Shown here: one piece after another, positions 33,294-42,104 of the stretch
Layout of the letters: each line of letters opens with the position of its first letter
Position numbering within the stretch: the stretch's first letter is position 1
Origin: a bacterium
GTDB lineage: Bacteria; Electryoneota; RPQS01
Direction of reading: 5' to 3'
Assembly (NCBI GenBank): GCA_036504735.1
Contig: DASXUQ010000010.1
Coordinates: 62,001-126,000, forward strand
Length of the DNA: 64,000 nt
Program-made: the position numbers and the translations under genes
The notes under the pieces: model-generated
What the model saw: the letters and a program-made list of their open reading frames with translations, nothing else
Databases searched by the model: none
Told to the model about the DNA's origin: nothing

Positions 33294-34613
33294 CTATCCT
33301 CTGCCGGGCAGACTCCGGCGAACGGTATTGGGAGGAGCGGTCTGCTCGAAGCCCTGATACTGGCGCGCATAGCGGTACAGCCGGTTGCAGTCATACTTGC
33401 CCCACTCGGCGATCCGCGCGGAGCGCACAAAATCCTCCCAGCCATGCGCCTGATCTGAGTCTTCCAGTTCCAGCCAGTCTCCCGACAGAATACTTGAATC
33501 GTAATGCAGAGCCGACACGACCGAGTCCGGCAGGGTGGGGCGGAAGACCGCTCGATATTGTGGCGCCGCAAACACCGCCCAGTCGAAGAAGTTCCAGCCA
33601 TTGTCGCCGCTCCACACCATAGCAATACAGTCAGCCTCGCCTTCCACGCTCAGGTGGGTAAAGCCGGGGAGCGCGCTGTCGTATATGCCGTTAACGCTGG
33701 CATCCGGAACCGCAAGGTCCGCCTGCAAATCGTTCATCCACCAGTCCACGTTGAAGTTCTCCGGGTACCATCCCCCCATTCCCGAGACATGATATTCCTC
33801 CTTGGGGAATCCCATAGCCTTCCACAGGGAGAAGGACAAACGCGGATAGATTCCGCCCGGATTATCGCGTTCCACTATCGGATAGGCGTCAGCGCGATTA
33901 TTCCGCAGCACTTCTACGGTCTGCAACTGAATGGGTAACGATACGTGCAGTTCCGCCTTCTCGTCGCGGTGGTCCAGACTTATCGAGTAGCGGTTGACAG
34001 CGCCGGGTTCATAGGGCTGATCGAGGGTCCAGCCCACATAGCGCACGGTATCGCTCTGCAAAAAACTCAGGATGCTGACCTTCCGGTTATCATCCAGCCA
34101 GCGCGAGTCCAGATTCCACAGGTGAGTCGTCGGCACGGAATCGGAGTCGTACGTGAGCCACAGATTCCGCTGGTCCGAGCCGATCAGTTGATACCAACTC
34201 AAATCCGGCGGCACGGCGGGAAAGGTAACGGTGAGTTCAATCCTTCCGGTCGAGTCTGTCGCGGCCACCGTCCCGTTCCCCGCATCGAACACCCAATCCC
34301 CCACCGCCACGTCCATGTAGCTGACCATATAGCCGGTGTTGCTGGCAAAGGTGAGGGTGATCCTGTCCCGGCCCGGATCGGCAAACTCGAGGGTGCCTTC
34401 TCCCACCCGCCACTGGTAACTGATCGGCGCGCCGGTGTTGCGTTCGTGTACAATCACATAGGTGGTATGACCGCGCAGCGCCGTGCCTTTCAGCGTTACC
34501 GTGAAGGCGCGATCCGGCGGTGCCAGGCTGGAGTTGTGCCGTGCACATCCCGCCAGAGTCAAAGCGGCAACCATGATCAGCAGGGCTCGTGATGATAACT
34601 TTGGGAAAATCAT
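33294..34613 (-). CDS. Lipoprotein of unknown function, paralogue of the previous gene
   Basis: A 439-residue lipoprotein; ATG at 34613 opens MIFPKLSSRALLIMVAALTLAGC with lipobox LAGC (Cys 23). Beta-rich body, no recognised domain. Shares with its neighbour the segment VEGEADC...W, FRPTLPDSVVSAL, SG......D...GWEDFV and the closing YRYARQY. The two stand 81 bases apart on the same strand and probably form an operon arising by duplication. They sit between two terminators, so they are expressed independently of the zinc-type transporter genes. Confidence 0.75.
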   Translation of the reverse strand: MIFPKLSSRALLIMVAALTLAGCARHNSSLAPPDRAFTVTLKGTALRGHTTYVIVHERNTGAPISYQWRVGEGTLEFADPGRDRITLTFASNTGYMVSYMDVAVGDWVFDAGNGTVAATDSTGRIELTVTFPAVPPDLSWYQLIGSDQRNLWLTYDSDSVPTTHLWNLDSRWLDDNRKVSILSFLQSDTVRYVGWTLDQPYEPGAVNRYSISLDHRDEKAELHVSLPIQLQTVEVLRNNRADAYPIVERDNPGGIYPRLSFSLWKAMGFPKEEYHVSGMGGWYPENFNVDWWMNDLQADLAVPDASVNGIYDSALPGFTHLSVEGEADCIAMVWSGDNGWNFFDWAVFAAPQYRAVFRPTLPDSVVSALHYDSSILSGDWLELEDSDQAHGWEDFVRSARIAEWGKYDCNRLYRYARQYQGFEQTAPPNTVRRSLPGRG

Positions 34614-34737
34614 GGATCTGCGGTCTGCCATCGGTGAACGTTCGTCAATTCATTCAAGGTAATACGGCTTCCCGACAAATGCAAGGGTCACACACCGATC
34701 TTCTCCAAACCGGACAACCATATCGGAATCTATCGGA

Positions 34738-34763
34738 CAAAAAAGGCGGCTAAGTAGCCGCCT
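34738..34763 (-). terminator. Rho-independent terminator of the metal-transporter operon
   Basis: On the minus strand AGGCGGCT / AGCCGCCT with loop ACTT and a run of T after it. Confidence 0.85.
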
Positions 34764-34786
34764 CTATCAGAGTCATTCTGCCGTGT

Positions 34787-35596
34787 CTATTTCCTGTACG
34801 GCCCCGCGATGCGTCCCACTAAGAAGATTACCATCAGGGCCAGAACAATCGTGGCTCCTGCCGGGGCATTCAGCATGATCGACAGCAGAATTCCCAGCAA
34901 GGCTCCCGAGAGGGCAAAGACCACGGACAGACCCGCGACGCGGCTCGGACTGGCGGACCAGAATCCGGCTGCTGTGGCCGGGATCACCAAAAAGGCTCCC
35001 ACCAGCAGAATGCCGACAATCTTCATCGACACCGCCACAATCAGTGCCAGTCCCAGCAGCAGACTGTAACGGATGACTTCCACCGGATAGCCCGCCACCG
35101 CCGCGCCTTCAGGGTCAAAGGCAAACAGCAGCAGAATTCTCCACAGGGCAATCCCCATCACACTCAAAAACACCACCAGCGCGCCCAGCCCGTACAGATC
35201 CGCCGGCAGCACCGTCACCAGACTGCCGAACAGGTAGCCTTCCAGATTGGTGATATAGCCCTGTTTCAACGACACCAGCACCAGCCCAAAGGCCAGAAAC
35301 GCCGATAGTGTGACGCCGATGGCGCTGTCTTCGGAGACCTGTCCGCGCCGCGTAATCCAACCCACACCCACACTCACAAACACGGCAATTGCCAGCGCCG
35401 GCCAGAACACGGGCCAGCCCAGCAGCACGCCGATGCCCACTCCGGCCACCATCGAGTGCGCCACGCCGTGACCCATAAAGGCCAGTTTGCGCTGCACCAC
35501 AAAAAACGAGAGAATCCCGCAGCCAATGCCCAGCAGGGCCGCAGCTAAAATTGCGCGCTGAACAAACGGTTGAGCTAAGAGTTGACTAAGGTTCAC
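34787..35596 (-). CDS. znuB: Metal ABC transporter permease (ZnuB/ABC-3 family)
   Basis: A 269-residue permease with about eight membrane helices, of the ABC-3 family that imports Zn2+, Mn2+ or Fe2+. Family features include the RKLAFMGHGVAHSMVAGVG segment near residues 31-49 (helix 2 start) and the closing hydrophobic helices. Its ATG overlaps the ATP-binding gene's stop region by four bases. No substrate-binding lipoprotein (ZnuA) gene is in the window, so the metal cannot be told; zinc is the default assignment. Confidence 0.88.
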   Translation of the reverse strand: MNLSQLLAQPFVQRAILAAALLGIGCGILSFFVVQRKLAFMGHGVAHSMVAGVGIGVLLGWPVFWPALAIAVFVSVGVGWITRRGQVSEDSAIGVTLSAFLAFGLVLVSLKQGYITNLEGYLFGSLVTVLPADLYGLGALVVFLSVMGIALWRILLLFAFDPEGAAVAGYPVEVIRYSLLLGLALIVAVSMKIVGILLVGAFLVIPATAAGFWSASPSRVAGLSVVFALSGALLGILLSIMLNAPAGATIVLALMVIFLVGRIAGPYRK

Positions 35597-36378
35597 GGGT
35601 GATGGTGTTCTCCCAGAACAATGTGCGGGAAGCCATGATTATGGAACAACACTTCCGCCGGGCAGCCATATGCAGCCTCAATTGCATCGCCGCTGAGCTT
35701 GTCCGGGCGGTCGTGGAAAAACAGCCGCGCGTTCAAACAGGCCAGCTTATCGGCCAGCGGGGCAATTACTCCCACGTCATGCGTTACCAGAATGATCGTA
35801 ATTCCGCGCTCCTTTCTCCAGCGGGCAATCCACTCCAAAAGCAGGTCCTGCCCTTCGGCATCCACTCCCACCGTCGGCTCATCTAAGAACAACAATTCCG
35901 GTCTGGACACCAGAGCCCGTGCCACCAATACCCTCTGCTTTTGTCCGCCCGAAAGCTGCCAGAGTGGTTTGGCTGCATAAGGCGTCGCGCCCACAAGGGT
36001 CAAGGCTTCATCGACACGTACGGTACGCTCGGCATGGCCCAGCTTGGGCGCGCCGATAATACTCAGCCCCAAAGCCACCACTTCCCGTGCCGTAATCGGA
36101 AACCGTGGAGCCACGTCCCGGTGCTGCGGCACCACTCCCACCCGCCGCCGCCAGGCGTTCCCCGCCGAAGGAGTCTCGCCGAATACGCTCACCTTCCCTT
36201 GGTAGCCGCGCTCGAGCCCGAGCAGAATTCGCAGCAAGGTGGTCTTACCGCCGCCGTTGGGACCGATCACCCCGAGAAACTCGCCGCTTTCTACCCCAAA
36301 GCTCACATCCTGCAAAACAGGCTGCTCCCCATAGGAGAAGGACAGATGCTCAACGTCTAAGACATGGTGATGGGACAT
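35593..36378 (-). CDS. znuC: Metal ABC transporter ATP-binding protein (ZnuC-like)
   Basis: A 261-residue ABC ATPase with Walker [10 protein letters not shown] (about 38-46), Q loop (VVPQHRD), signature [15 protein letters not shown], Walker [14 protein letters not shown] and H loop VTHDVG. ATG at 36378 with AGGA upstream is used; the frame extending to 36429 overlaps the DMT gene. The N-terminus (MSHHHVLD) and C-terminus (GEHHHP) carry His clusters often seen in zinc-transporter ATPases. It energises the permease encoded next. It begins seven bases after the DMT-family gene, suggesting one operon. Confidence 0.9.
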   Translation of the reverse strand: MSHHHVLDVEHLSFSYGEQPVLQDVSFGVESGEFLGVIGPNGGGKTTLLRILLGLERGYQGKVSVFGETPSAGNAWRRRVGVVPQHRDVAPRFPITAREVVALGLSIIGAPKLGHAERTVRVDEALTLVGATPYAAKPLWQLSGGQKQRVLVARALVSRPELLFLDEPTVGVDAEGQDLLLEWIARWRKERGITIILVTHDVGVIAPLADKLACLNARLFFHDRPDKLSGDAIEAAYGCPAEVLFHNHGFPHIVLGEHHHP

Positions 36379-36385
36379 GGAAATC

Positions 36386-37303
36386 CTACGCCTCCTCCGG
36401 CACGACCGGAACGTCCCGTTCCAGTACAATCAGCAGAATGCAGCCGATAATCACCGCCCCGCCCACCAGGGTCCAGGGGGAAGGAAACTCATTTAAGAAA
36501 ATCGCCGCCAGAATGGTCGCACCCACCGGCTCGCCCAGAATCGCCGCATTGACCACAAAGGCCCGCAGATGCCCCACGGCATAGGTCAGCAAAGAGTGCC
36601 CGACAAAGGTCGGCACCAGTCCCAGCAGAATCAACCCGAACCACGTCTGCGACGAGTAATACCCGACATTGGTTCCGGTGATCGCAATGATAATTCCTAA
36701 GAAAATTGAGCCGGACAGATGCACGATGCTCATATAGGGCACCAGCGGGGTGGTCTGTCGCAGTCTGCGCGCCGCGAGGGTATACAACGATGCCAGCAGG
36801 GCCGCCAGCAATGCCAGCAGATTGCCCCACAGCGCATGCGCATGCGGAGCGCCTTCGGAGGGCCGGGACAGGGTAATGATCCCCATGCCGAGAATCGCGC
36901 CGAAAATCGCCAGCCAACTGCGGGCGCTGACCTTCTCCCGAATCAGCATCCCGCCCAGCAGCGCGGTGAAGATCGGCTGTGTGCTGGTCAGAAAGGTGCT
37001 GGCCGCAACCGAGGTCAGACTCAGACTGGTGATAAAGCAGATCTGATGGGTGGCAATCACGGTGGTTGCCGCGGCAATCAGCCAGAATTGCCCGGCGGCT
37101 ACCTCACGCAGTTGCCGGAAGTACTTGGGAATCAGAAGAATCGGCAGAAAAAGCAGCCCGGCAAGGGCTCCCCGCCAAAAGGCCGCTGCCAGCGGGGGCG
37201 CATCTCCCAGCGGAGCAATTGCAAAACGCACGAACAGCGATGCCGTCGATACCGAAATCACCGCCGGAAATAGAGATGCACGGGCACGGGCAGTGAGATT
37301 CAC
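36386..37303 (-). CDS. EamA/DMT-family transporter
   Basis: A 305-residue protein with ten hydrophobic helices in two EamA repeats of about 140 residues; the repeat signature (FLTSTQPIFTALLGGMLIREKVSARSW in part, and AAILGEPVGATILAAIFLNE) marks the ends of each half. DMT transporters export amino acids, nucleotides or other metabolites; substrate unknown. First gene of the apparent operon with znuC and znuB. Confidence 0.88.
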   Translation of the reverse strand: MNLTARARASLFPAVISVSTASLFVRFAIAPLGDAPPLAAAFWRGALAGLLFLPILLIPKYFRQLREVAAGQFWLIAAATTVIATHQICFITSLSLTSVAASTFLTSTQPIFTALLGGMLIREKVSARSWLAIFGAILGMGIITLSRPSEGAPHAHALWGNLLALLAALLASLYTLAARRLRQTTPLVPYMSIVHLSGSIFLGIIIAITGTNVGYYSSQTWFGLILLGLVPTFVGHSLLTYAVGHLRAFVVNAAILGEPVGATILAAIFLNEFPSPWTLVGGAVIIGCILLIVLERDVPVVPEEA

Positions 37304-37567
37304 GGAATGATGTGCTCCGCTGAATAGGTAAAGTCAGAACCCTGCGGGAACGGCATTTGCTTTGATTGAAGGCGCGATCCGTTGGCTGCCGGGATGTGCT
37401 GGGAAATCATGTTCAATGTGTTCATGTGGATATGCAATATACAAAAAGCCGTTCTGCCAAGCAACCCACGGCCCTTAACAGTGAGCCTGATCCTCTTGCA
37501 AATGGCTAAATATTTTAGTAGTTTGCCCTGTCTAACCGTGGTGTTGGCACCGAAAGTGAAGGTTTTC

Positions 37568-38812
37568 ATGACACGCATCGGCCTGGCCCTTTTCTGTCTG
37601 CTTCTCGCCCTTAGCCTGGCGCCGCAAACCGCGCCCGCCCAGAGTCTGTCCCTTCAAGGTTCCATTGAACTCCCAGCCTGCACAGCCGTCGATGCCGTGG
37701 GGCCGATGGTCTATACCGCATCGGCCAGCACCTTTGCCGTGATCGATGCATCCAATCCCGCCGCTCCGGTGGTGCGTGGCCAGGTTGCCAACAGCTATGG
37801 AACCTTCGCCCAGATCGCGGTCAGCGGCGGCTTTGCCTATTGCGCGGCTCATGGCAACGGTATGGTCGTCTATGACGTCTCCGATCCGGTGCATCCGACC
37901 TTTGCCACCCGGCTGGCCTACGCTAATTCCGTGGAGGGTGTCGCTGTGCGCGATACTCTGGCGGCCATGTCATCTGTCGCCAGCGTGGCGCTGCTGGGCA
38001 TTCGCTCGCCCGACCATCCGCACATTCTGGCGACGCGTCCGATGCAAGGCGCGTGGGTGGAATTCGATCCCGCCGGTGGCCGCCTGCATGTCGGCAGTCC
38101 GGCCGGGGTATCGGATCTGACCATTGGGACCAGTGTGATCAACGGCGACACCGTTTTCAGTCTGGTCAATCACCATCACTACGGCACCGGCGTGGCAACA
38201 CCCCTTGCCTTGGCAGGTGACTATCTCGATGCATCCACCGGCGCCTCCATCATCACCGTGCGTGCCAGTGATTATACTTATCTGTCGACTACGCCGGCGA
38301 CGGCCTTCATCCGCGCGGTTACCGCCGTCCCCAATTTCCTGTTTCTTGGGATCGGCACAGGGACGGTCACCATGTATTCGCAGCGCCGCGGGTTGCCGGA
38401 ATACCCCGTGTCGGTAGGAATTCCCGCCCAGCCCACCGGCCTTGCTCCCGGCCAGACAGACAGTCAGCATTTTCTGGCCGTCTCGCACAATGCCGGCCTG
38501 TCCATTGTCAACTATGACACTGCCGCGGTATCCGCCGGGCCTGTCCGGCCTTTGCCCGCGCAGTTTTCCCTGACCGTTTACCCGAATCCGTTCAATCCGG
38601 TGGCTACGCTGCAGATCATTCCGCCCGCCCCCGGACGCTATGTGCTGATGCTCTATGATGCTTTGGGCCGTGAACTGCAACGGGAAAATCTGACTCTTTC
38701 CGGCGAAATGAACCGGCGGCTGGATTTTTCGCAGCGCGCTCCCGGGCTGTATTTCGCGCGGCTCTCCCGCCCCGGTTTCTCTACCACCTCCAAACTCCTT
38801 TATTTACCCTGA
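37568..38812 (+). CDS. T9SS-sorted secreted protein with LVIVD-like propeller
   Basis: A 414-residue protein; ATG at 37568 (GAAGG upstream) opens a clear signal peptide (MTRIGLALFCLLLALSLAPQ, cleavage after APA); the long frame from 37382 is not used. The body shows LVIVD-type repeats (GGFAYCAAHGNGMVVYDVSDPVHP and relatives), as in proteins with choice-of-anchor propellers. The last 80 residues are a T9SS sorting domain (LTVYPNPFNPVATLQI, YDALGRELQ, GLYFARL, KLLYLP). Stop and the next start overlap (TGATG). Surface-exposed or secreted; function unknown. Confidence 0.82.
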   Translation: MTRIGLALFCLLLALSLAPQTAPAQSLSLQGSIELPACTAVDAVGPMVYTASASTFAVIDASNPAAPVVRGQVANSYGTFAQIAVSGGFAYCAAHGNGMVVYDVSDPVHPTFATRLAYANSVEGVAVRDTLAAMSSVASVALLGIRSPDHPHILATRPMQGAWVEFDPAGGRLHVGSPAGVSDLTIGTSVINGDTVFSLVNHHHYGTGVATPLALAGDYLDASTGASIITVRASDYTYLSTTPATAFIRAVTAVPNFLFLGIGTGTVTMYSQRRGLPEYPVSVGIPAQPTGLAPGQTDSQHFLAVSHNAGLSIVNYDTAAVSAGPVRPLPAQFSLTVYPNPFNPVATLQIIPPAPGRYVLMLYDALGRELQRENLTLSGEMNRRLDFSQRAPGLYFARLSRPGFSTTSKLLYLP

Positions 38813-39135
38813 TGTCAGCAACTATTCTTCAGCTCATCACTGAAACTTTGTTGTACTACGTTGCGTGTATGATTGTAGCACGGAGTCGCGAAATGGCGCC
38901 CGGCTTCATCCGGGTGCTCATCACCGTGCTGATTCTGTCCTTCATTGCGGGCGGTGTCCATCTCGTCATTCACGGCCTCTGGAGTTCCGGCGTTCTGCTG
39001 TTCATCCTCGGCTTCTTTGTGCTCTGGATCGGATTGGGCATCGGCTTCTTCCGTACCATCATCGCCGCTCTGATAGTCTCGCTGCTGCATACCCTTCTGG
39101 AAAGAGTCTTCGCCAACGGTTCGTCGCTGGTGTGA
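38812..39135 (+). CDS. Small integral membrane protein
   Basis: A 107-residue protein with about four hydrophobic helices (near 5-22, 31-52, 58-80, 84-102). ATG shares one base with the previous stop, so translation is coupled to the T9SS gene. Resembles phage-holin-family/4-TM small proteins (as in mycobacterial MmpS-neighbour or YqxM-type), but no family is assigned with confidence. The next gene starts 50 bases on. Confidence 0.75.
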   Translation: MSATILQLITETLLYYVACMIVARSREMAPGFIRVLITVLILSFIAGGVHLVIHGLWSSGVLLFILGFFVLWIGLGIGFFRTIIAALIVSLLHTLLERVFANGSSLV

Positions 39136-39185
39136 CGTCCGCCGCCTTCGTACCGACGGAGAAGAAGATACTCTCGGCTTTTCCT

Positions 39186-40421
39186 ATGCCCACTAAGATC
39201 CTGCTCCTGCTTCTGCTGATTCCGTTGACAGCCTTGGCCGCCGAGCCGTGGCTGTTGCCGTTTCCCGATATTTCGACCGACTCATCCCATGTCTACTTCA
39301 CCGGAGAACGCTGGACCGCGGTCTATGCTCCCCCGGCCAAGGGTCTGACCATTCGCGCGCGCGACGCTATCAAAAAACTGCCGTCGCCGCTGCGCAATGC
39401 CGACCATGTCTTCCTCGGTGGAATCAGCTATCGTGCTCAGGATAATACTCTGATCAGCAGCGTGGCGGGCGCGGGAGATACGGTGCGCACGCTTCCGGAT
39501 CCCACCAGTGATGCGATTGCCTGTCTGTCCGCAAGCGGTGGGCCACGACCCAATCCGGCAGCCGTGCGAGAAGCCATCGGGCCGATTGGGGCAGGAGGTA
39601 ACCGTGTCTGGTTCGGATTGACTCTGGGCGATGTGGGCCGGGGGTCCCTCGATGAGCATAGCACGGCGCGCGTGGTCGGCGGCATTGGCTGGTATGATCC
39701 CATCACCAACCGCTTTGGCAGAGTCTACAGCCCTGCGCTGCTCGATTACCGGCCGCAATGGGTCGGTGTCCGGCAGGACTCGGTCTATCTGCTGCTGTCC
39801 AAACCCGGTGAAGGCAAGACGTGGCACAGTAAATTCATGGCCTATGCCATTCGCGGCAGTGCGCTGGTGGAAGTCAATTTGCACCGTGCGGGTATTCCCG
39901 GTGACTATGTGCTGAATGCCGCCATGTGGGCCGACACGCTACTGCTCTCCACCAATCAATCGGTGGTGATGTGGAAGCCGCGCCGCAAGGCTCAAGTCTG
40001 GGAATCCCGTGCCTATCAGGCACCGGAGACTCAATGGCTCTATTTGAAAACATTCCCCGGCGGTGACGCTTCCGCATCGCCGCCCGTGGAGTTTATGCCG
40101 TTCAAGTCCAATTTGCCCCTTGAAGTCAAAGCCAAGGTCGGCGATTGGCTGCAGGTGGTTTCACCTATCGCGGTCGATGGGTACATCAAGCCGGAAGATT
40201 GGGAAAAGCACTCCGTGCTCTGGTCGCTGCATTCGTGGAACTGCGGCGACAATCTGTGCTTTGCCCGTGTCCGCGTGGAGATCGAGGACAAGCTGGTGGA
40301 GGCGGATTTTATGAATACCGCCTTCAAAGAGCAAGGCCGCGACCGCGACGGCGTGAAGGTTAATTTCCATGCCGGTTGGGCACGGGAAGAGGATTTGGTG
40401 CCGGTGATGCTGGCGCCCTAA
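39186..40421 (+). CDS. Secreted protein of unknown function
   Basis: A 411-residue protein. ATG at 39186 starts a clear signal peptide (MPTKILLLLLLIPLTALAAEP, cleavage after ALA); the frame from 38865 overlaps the previous gene in another phase. No recognisable domain; the composition (many Trp, Tyr, Gly, Ser-rich loops) and regular strands hint at a beta-propeller or beta-sandwich. Followed 20 bases later by the OmpA-family gene, so probably in one transcript from 37568 to 41935. Confidence 0.7.
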   Translation: MPTKILLLLLLIPLTALAAEPWLLPFPDISTDSSHVYFTGERWTAVYAPPAKGLTIRARDAIKKLPSPLRNADHVFLGGISYRAQDNTLISSVAGAGDTVRTLPDPTSDAIACLSASGGPRPNPAAVREAIGPIGAGGNRVWFGLTLGDVGRGSLDEHSTARVVGGIGWYDPITNRFGRVYSPALLDYRPQWVGVRQDSVYLLLSKPGEGKTWHSKFMAYAIRGSALVEVNLHRAGIPGDYVLNAAMWADTLLLSTNQSVVMWKPRRKAQVWESRAYQAPETQWLYLKTFPGGDASASPPVEFMPFKSNLPLEVKAKVGDWLQVVSPIAVDGYIKPEDWEKHSVLWSLHSWNCGDNLCFARVRVEIEDKLVEADFMNTAFKEQGRDRDGVKVNFHAGWAREEDLVPVMLAP

Positions 40422-40441
40422 CTTGTAGAAAGTCCGTGATC

Positions 40442-41935
40442 ATGACGAAATCTGTTTCCGCAAAACCCTCGCACATCCGCTCCGCATGTCTGTTTTCTGT
40501 TTTTTGCTTTCTGCTTTTCGCCCTGCCCGCTTTGGCCCAAACGGCCACCTCTTCGCCGGATCTGGATTCTCTGCTGGCCAAGACCGGTGCCGCACTGGCC
40601 GACGCGCGCAGTCAGGGACTGGATCTGCTCTCACCCCGCCATTTCGAGAAGGCTCAGGCCGCCTATGATGAAGCCCGCTCCCTGATTGCCAAGAAGAGTC
40701 AGGAAGACCTGACGCATATCCGCCTGAAACTGGCGCAGGATGAACTGGAAAGCGCGCGCACCACGGCGTCGTCGGCCCAGCAGAAACTGGGTGACGTGCT
40801 CGATGCGCGCTCCTCAGCACTTGCCGCCGGCGCAGATACTCTGAGTCAGGACCTGTGGCGCAAAGCTGATGACCGGTTCCGCGCCGCCGTTCGTGACTTT
40901 GAGAAGTCTCCTTCCGGCAACATCAAGGCGGGAGACCTGATCGGGTCCTATCGCAAGGCGCGGTTGGAAGCGTTGCGCAACGGAATTCTGAAGGGCGCGC
41001 GGGAAAAGCTCGCGCAGATGGACCATAAGCGCGCCGAAAAGGACGTACCCGTGATGGTGCTGCGTTCGCAGCAGGCCATGAGCCGCGCCGAAGCCGATGT
41101 GGCCAAGGACAACCTTGATGCCGCCCGCATCGATGCCCGCATCGCCGAGCGCGAAGCCACCCATGCGCTCTCTATGATCGACTATATCGAAAAGGTGCGC
41201 AAGACCAAGCAGCCGTGGGAAACCGCTGTGCTGCCCTATGATGATTTGCTGGACAGCGTTGCATCCTACCTCGGCGGCAGTATGGACTACTCTCGTGGCG
41301 TCGGGGTCTACAGTCTTTCCCAACTGATCTCACTCATCCGTTCCCGGCAGGACTCGCTTCAGGCCCTGACGACCCACCAGCAGCAGACGCTGAAGTCCCT
41401 CGAAGCATCTCTTTCCGATGCTCAGACCAAGCTGGCTGATGCCACCAACCGCATCAGCGAGATGCAGAGCCGCCTCGGTATGGCCACAACCCCCGCACAG
41501 GGAGCCGCCGCCACCGAACAGATGGCCCGGGCCCAGTCGGTTTTCCGCTCCGGGGAAGCATCCGTCCTGCAAGGGGAGAACGGCAGTGTGATTATCCGCC
41601 TGGCCGGCAGCCTGTTCCCCGCCGGTGCAACAAAGTTGGATAAGGCCCGTCAAAAGGTATTAGACAGGGCTGCGGACGCCATCAGCCTGTTCCCCGGCGC
41701 GGCTATCCGTGTCGAAGGTCATACCGATTCTGTCGGCACTGCCGAAAAGAATCAGACGGTTTCGACCGAACGCGCCCAGTCGGTGGCCAGCTATCTGGTG
41801 GCCAAACTCAAGGTGACGTCGGATCGCATCCCCGCGCAGGGCTACGGCAGCACCCGGCCCGTGGCACCCAATGCCACCCCCGAAGGCCGCGCCCGCAACC
41901 GCCGCGTCGACATCGTATTGACCGTCGCCAAATAG
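40442..41935 (+). CDS. OmpA-family outer-membrane/peptidoglycan-binding protein with helical N-terminal domain
   Basis: A 497-residue protein with signal peptide (MTKSVSAKPSHIRSACLFSV..., cleavage after ALA near 33; ATG at 40442 chosen). A DUF4398-like helical stretch and long coiled coil rich in Ala, Glu and Lys (about 45-370) is followed by the OmpA C-terminal domain (about 375-497) with the peptidoglycan-binding signature GHTDSVGTAEKNQTVSTERAQS (given in part) and the closing GYGSTRPVAPNATPEGRARNRRV. It should tether the outer envelope to peptidoglycan. No transmembrane barrel is evident. Last gene of the operon. Confidence 0.88.
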   Translation: MTKSVSAKPSHIRSACLFSVFCFLLFALPALAQTATSSPDLDSLLAKTGAALADARSQGLDLLSPRHFEKAQAAYDEARSLIAKKSQEDLTHIRLKLAQDELESARTTASSAQQKLGDVLDARSSALAAGADTLSQDLWRKADDRFRAAVRDFEKSPSGNIKAGDLIGSYRKARLEALRNGILKGAREKLAQMDHKRAEKDVPVMVLRSQQAMSRAEADVAKDNLDAARIDARIAEREATHALSMIDYIEKVRKTKQPWETAVLPYDDLLDSVASYLGGSMDYSRGVGVYSLSQLISLIRSRQDSLQALTTHQQQTLKSLEASLSDAQTKLADATNRISEMQSRLGMATTPAQGAAATEQMARAQSVFRSGEASVLQGENGSVIIRLAGSLFPAGATKLDKARQKVLDRAADAISLFPGAAIRVEGHTDSVGTAEKNQTVSTERAQSVASYLVAKLKVTSDRIPAQGYGSTRPVAPNATPEGRARNRRVDIVLTVAK

Positions 41936-41961
41936 CGCTTCCTTATCAACGACCCCCTTGG

Positions 41962-42018
41962 TCCCCCCTTATTCTAAGGGGGGAGACTCTGATCCTTCCC
42001 CCTTTGAAAAAGGGGGAA
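41962..42018. repeat. Two adjacent perfect G/C-run hairpins
   Basis: TCCCCCCTTA-TTC-TAAGGGGGGA (41962-41984) and TTCCCCCTTT-GAA-AAAGGGGGAA (41996-42018): both are 10-bp stems with 3-base loops and resemble each other, so they look like copies of a small intergenic repeat (REP-like). They also could terminate the OmpA transcript. Confidence 0.65.
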
Positions 42019-42104
42019 TAAGAAGGGAGTCGCTTTTCCCGAAGGCCTGTACCTTCTTACTATTGCTTTACCAGTTTATACCTATATGAACATGAGGTGC
42101 TCTC

